Source: Fimenecus sp045613685
Lineage (GTDB): Bacteria > Bacillota > Clostridia > Oscillospirales > Acutalibacteraceae
Assembly: GCA_045613685.1 (NCBI GenBank)
Contig: JAZLBL010000048.1
Location: 1 to 64,000, forward strand
Direction of reading: 5' to 3'
DNA length: 64,000 nucleotides
How positions within the stretch are numbered: the stretch's first letter is position 1; each line of letters begins with the position of its first letter. Positions 61,078 through 64,000 of the stretch are shown here, in pieces. The position numbers and the translations under genes were made by a program. Under the pieces are notes generated by a model. That model ran no database searches. It worked only from the letters and a program-made list of their open reading frames with translations, and had not been told where the DNA came from.

Positions 61078-61272
61078 AAATTGGGAGTTTGTCGAATTGA
61101 TTTAATGAAAAGATATTCTCGGCTCCCCTTGTCAGGGGAGCTGTCGCGTAGCGACTGAGGGGTAGTCAAAATCCTATCTCTCCCTCCGTCACTCGCTTTG
61201 CTCGTGCCACCTCCCTCGTCAGAGGAAGGCGAAACAACGCTATTAAATCAATTAAACAAATTCAAATTTGTT
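61078..61272. repeat. Terminal-inverted-repeat element, copy D (reverse orientation)
   Basis: About 195 bp. Left end AAATTGGGAGTTTGTCGAATT, almost the reverse complement of the right-end type of copies A-C; right end CAAATTCAAATTTG. Instead of the GATTC palindromes it holds two palindrome units of the kind beside the DUF559 gene: one at 61121-61163 (CTCCCCTTGTCAGGGGAG then GTCGCGTAGCGAC then TGAGGGGT) and a diverged inverted one at 61175-61232. No gene lies between them. Confidence 0.75.
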
Positions 61273-61274
61273 GA

Positions 61275-61325
61275 CAAAAAACAACCACCCTGTTCAATGA
61301 ACAAAACGAACAAGGTGGTACTTTT
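61275..61325 (-). terminator. Terminator after the Ig-repeat surface protein gene
   Basis: ACCACC-TTGTTC pairs with GAACAGGGTGGT around a 12-base loop; on the minus strand it is followed by TGTTTTTTG. Confidence 0.8.
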
Positions 61326-64000
61326 TATTTATTCAAAGGATAAGATTTTATTTCACCTGAATAGGTGCGATATTCTTTGCCTGTTTTATTATCAATAATA
61401 TCAGCATAAACATAGAAGGTTGCTTTATTAAAATCGGGTCGCAACATATCGGGCGAAATAATTATTTCAGGTGTTTGACTATCAATATATTTGTAAGCTG
61501 TTCCACCATAACTACCTTTTTCAGCAGGGTAACCAATTCTGAAACGCATTGTTCCGTTTTCAGGATAAAGCAGACAATCTAAAGTAATTTTTATATCACC
61601 ATTTTCTAAAGTTTCTGCTTTAAGGTTTGCACAATCACCAACAATTTTCATTACAGGGTAATATCCGTCCATACTAGGATTAGAGCTATCACTGTTAACA
61701 TTTGGGTCAGGATTCCAATATGAAATTATTGGTTTACTATAACCTGTTGTACCGGTTGGATAAGTAACAGTATAATCTGTAATCTCGTAAGTTCTACCTA
61801 CTTTATCAGTATGAAAAACTTTGTATGTGCCGTCAATAAGTCCATATCTTCGGTCAAAACCAGCATTTTCATCGTTAAAAACAATTGTGCAAATGCGTTC
61901 AAGATATTCAGGAATAACAAAATATTTATATGTTGTTTTCAAATCGCCAATCGGACTATGATAAATAATTGTTGCTTCTTTTTCACCTGGTGTTGATGTA
62001 TCCCAACCTTCAATATCCCATTTTTTTATGTCATAAGATGAGTTACTGTATGTAGATACATAATCAATCTGTGATTGTTCAGCAGATGCAAAATCAATTT
62101 GTACTGATGGTTTTGTAGTGCCGACAGAATAATAATTATCATATTCTTTACGAGTATCTTTTAAATTTATAAAGAATGAATCTTCATAGCCTTCACTATA
62201 TACACATAATTTTACTGTAAGACCGTTACCATTAGGATAGGTAACATATACTGGCAAACAGGCTGATGTTGTTGGTCTGGATGGCAAATATCTTTTTACC
62301 CTATAATCAAAGATTTCTTCTTTTCTACCATCTTTATAATAAGCGTAAACATGTAATTTGTCATAGAATTCAGAATAAATGTCCTGAATATTTATTTTAA
62401 GATTTTTTGGTGCTTCTACTTGATAGTAGCTAGGTTTTTCTTTAATTGTTATTGTGTATGAAAGGTCTTCTGCAATACCAGTCCTTTCCCAACGTTCTAC
62501 AAAGTTGTATTTGCCATATATAGGTTCAACATTATAAAGATAAACTTTTGCTTCGTATGTGCCGAATTCAGTAATATAATTATCAGCACTTATTCGATAT
62601 GTAACTGTTGATGAATCCACACAAACACAACTAAAACTTGTAATACCCATTGCTTGTAATTCACTATCGGTACCACTTGAAAAGTTTACACTTGGGTCAT
62701 TGATTGGATTATCATCAATCTCATATTTGATGTCTGCATAGGTTTCAAATTGACCATCACCAACACACTTTGCAACGACAACATAAGGTCTGAAATTAAG
62801 TGGTGCATTTGCAATACCATCAGTAATTGGTCTTTCAATTACTGCATAGCCTGTGTCACCATAGATATAGCCACCTACATAGTCGCAAAGGTATTCACCA
62901 TCGTAAAAAAGCTCTAATTCAATAAAGCCGAGTTTATTTGGGTCATAGCCTTTAACCTCAACATCAAGATAAACATCTTGGTTTGAGTCATTCATTCTTG
63001 CACTAACAACATTAGTCATTGGGAATTCTTCGGGTGCATCATTTATATAATAAGTTTGCCAGATTCGTTCGTTTATGCTATATGAATGAATTTCTGATTT
63101 GATAATAACATCATACTTAAATGTTGCTGTCACATCACCATAAGCAAATGTGATTGTATAGCCACTATATGATGATGGTCTTTCAGTTGACATTGTGCCG
63201 AATGTTTTAATTTCGCTGTCACCAAGAGCTTTTATTTCGTTTGTATTGTCGCTAAAATAAACCTTGATTTTGAACTCTGAAAAATCACATTCATCGTCAA
63301 CATACATATAATACTGGTTATAATTGCTTGCATAATGCTTCATAGCAGTTGGAACTTTATAAACTTCAAGTTTTTTAATAGTTTTTTCTTCAGGCACAGT
63401 ATTATCATAAACAATAACATTGATAGTGAATTCCATTCCGTTAGGGGCGCGATAGGTGAGAGTCTGTGTTTCGTCCAAAAGTTCACTATTATATTCTGTA
63501 ATAAGTGTTGCATCTTCGCAAGATATCCAAGGCGAAAATGTACCATCAGAATAAACATAACGATATTTAACATTTTTAGTTACAGCAGGGTTTTCAGTAC
63601 CCTTTGGCACAACAATATCTTTGCCAGTTGCACTACATTCAATATTTGTTATGGTTCTTGTCGCTTCGTCATTCTGTTCTGTTCTTGAAACATTTACCTT
63701 GAATGATGCTTTGAGCCCTTTATATTCAACTGTAACAGTCTGTTCACCGATTTTAAGAGAGTCAAAGCCTGTGATTCTGCATTTGTTAACATCAACAGAT
63801 GTTCTTGCACCGTTGCTATAAACTGCCACAATATGCAATCCGTCAAGGTCTAATTTTTCTTGCCAGAGATATGAACGCTTGAAGTTATCACCAACAACAA
63901 GCTCAAGTTCCATAAGTGTTACTTCTTCAGGTTGCTCTGTTTCGTCGTCTGCTGGAAGCGTTGTGGTTTCGTCAACAGGGGATGTTGTGGATTCATCAGT
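61325..64000 (-). CDS. Large extracellular Ig-like repeat protein (5' end outside the window)
   Basis: At least 891 residues, open through the right window edge, so the N-terminus and any signal peptide are missing. Near the edge is a Thr/Pro/Glu/Asp-rich linker (such as TSPVDETTTLPADDETEQPEE). The rest is beta-rich with repeated Ig-like (Big_3-type) units, each with a Tyr-x-Asp-Gly or Tyr-x-Asn-Gly turn (AVYSNGARTSVDVNKC; VYFSDNTNEIK; AYYKDGRKEEIFDY). No catalytic domain or LPxTG anchor is seen at the C-terminus, which ends KSYPLNK. It is likely a surface, adhesion or scaffold-type module; function beyond that is unknown. Confidence 0.7.
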   Translation of the reverse strand, partial: TDESTTSPVDETTTLPADDETEQPEEVTLMELELVVGDNFKRSYLWQEKLDLDGLHIVAVYSNGARTSVDVNKCRITGFDSLKIGEQTVTVEYKGLKASFKVNVSRTEQNDEATRTITNIECSATGKDIVVPKGTENPAVTKNVKYRYVYSDGTFSPWISCEDATLITEYNSELLDETQTLTYRAPNGMEFTINVIVYDNTVPEEKTIKKLEVYKVPTAMKHYASNYNQYYMYVDDECDFSEFKIKVYFSDNTNEIKALGDSEIKTFGTMSTERPSSYSGYTITFAYGDVTATFKYDVIIKSEIHSYSINERIWQTYYINDAPEEFPMTNVVSARMNDSNQDVYLDVEVKGYDPNKLGFIELELFYDGEYLCDYVGGYIYGDTGYAVIERPITDGIANAPLNFRPYVVVAKCVGDGQFETYADIKYEIDDNPINDPSVNFSSGTDSELQAMGITSFSCVCVDSSTVTYRISADNYITEFGTYEAKVYLYNVEPIYGKYNFVERWERTGIAEDLSYTITIKEKPSYYQVEAPKNLKINIQDIYSEFYDKLHVYAYYKDGRKEEIFDYRVKRYLPSRPTTSACLPVYVTYPNGNGLTVKLCVYSEGYEDSFFINLKDTRKEYDNYYSVGTTKPSVQIDFASAEQSQIDYVSTYSNSSYDIKKWDIEGWDTSTPGEKEATIIYHSPIGDLKTTYKYFVIPEYLERICTIVFNDENAGFDRRYGLIDGTYKVFHTDKVGRTYEITDYTVTYPTGTTGYSKPIISYWNPDPNVNSDSSNPSMDGYYPVMKIVGDCANLKAETLENGDIKITLDCLLYPENGTMRFRIGYPAEKGSYGGTAYKYIDSQTPEIIISPDMLRPDFNKATFYVYADIIDNKTGKEYRTYSGEIKSYPLNK

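Overview
The window is AT-rich chromosomal DNA from a strictly anaerobic, low-GC Gram-positive bacterium. It most resembles a fibre-degrading gut Clostridia member of the Oscillospiraceae/Ruminococcaceae type. The evidence is a glycyl-radical class III ribonucleotide reductase, three kinds of [FeFe]-hydrogenase-related protein, AdhE, rubredoxin, a T-box leader, LytR-CpsA-Psr and MscL proteins, many AAGGAGG-type ribosome binding sites, TTG starts, and several plant-polysaccharide glycosidases. The family assignment is inference; no rRNA is present. I count 54 protein genes (one running off the right edge) and one tRNA.

Layout. 1-3600: 2-keto-3-deoxygluconate kinase and KDPG aldolase, then a convergent GPH-type sugar symporter. 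3700-6020: a PHP phosphoesterase and a GH26 mannanase lipoprotein. 6100-10060: PutP, glycyl-tRNA synthetase and a lipid kinase. 10100-15940: a GH127 arabinofuranosidase followed by a DNA-precursor block: nrdG, nrdD (with a fused redoxin domain) and trxB. A strong NrdR-type operator pair sits on a near-consensus promoter before nrdD. 16000-18900: a second GPH symporter, a small membrane protein with an HEYGH motif, and an odd phosphoribosyltransferase. 19100-28430: a LysR regulator, then a tightly packed fermentation operon behind a Rex-type operator: adhE, an APH-fold kinase, two thioredoxin-like [2Fe-2S] proteins, a PAS-containing sensory-type hydrogenase homologue, a SpoIIE-type phosphatase, and a monomeric [FeFe]-hydrogenase. 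28480-39430: cell-envelope and carbohydrate genes (polysaccharide deacetylase, GH51, LCP), a NUDIX/membrane pair, an alr-trkH-trkA cluster, and a secreted EEP-fold protein. 39430-45250: rubredoxin (short, easily missed), a GH13 glucosidase with two tandem MFS permeases, and an S4-domain protein. 45270-50100: ECF S component, coaX, a PflA-like radical SAM protein, mscL, proC, cysK and tRNA-Pro. 50340-57630: T-box-controlled trpB, polA, a DUF559 nuclease cassette, a phosphatase-acetyltransferase fusion, and tsaD. 57690-64000: GTP-type PEP carboxykinase, a metallophosphoesterase, and a large Ig-repeat surface protein cut by the window edge.

Carbon enters from pectin, mannan, arabinan and alpha-glucosides. 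Reductant leaves as ethanol and hydrogen through one operon that carries its own putative hydrogen or redox sensor. The least explained structure is the repeat content. Four elements of about 195-245 bp share the same terminal inverted repeats but carry exchangeable internal palindromes, one of them interrupted by a 64-bp palindromic insertion. A related palindrome set flanks a DUF559 nuclease gene in inverted orientation and supplies the end of its coding sequence. This could be a small mobile system of nuclease plus palindromic repeats. No canonical transposase, integrase, prophage or CRISPR array was seen.
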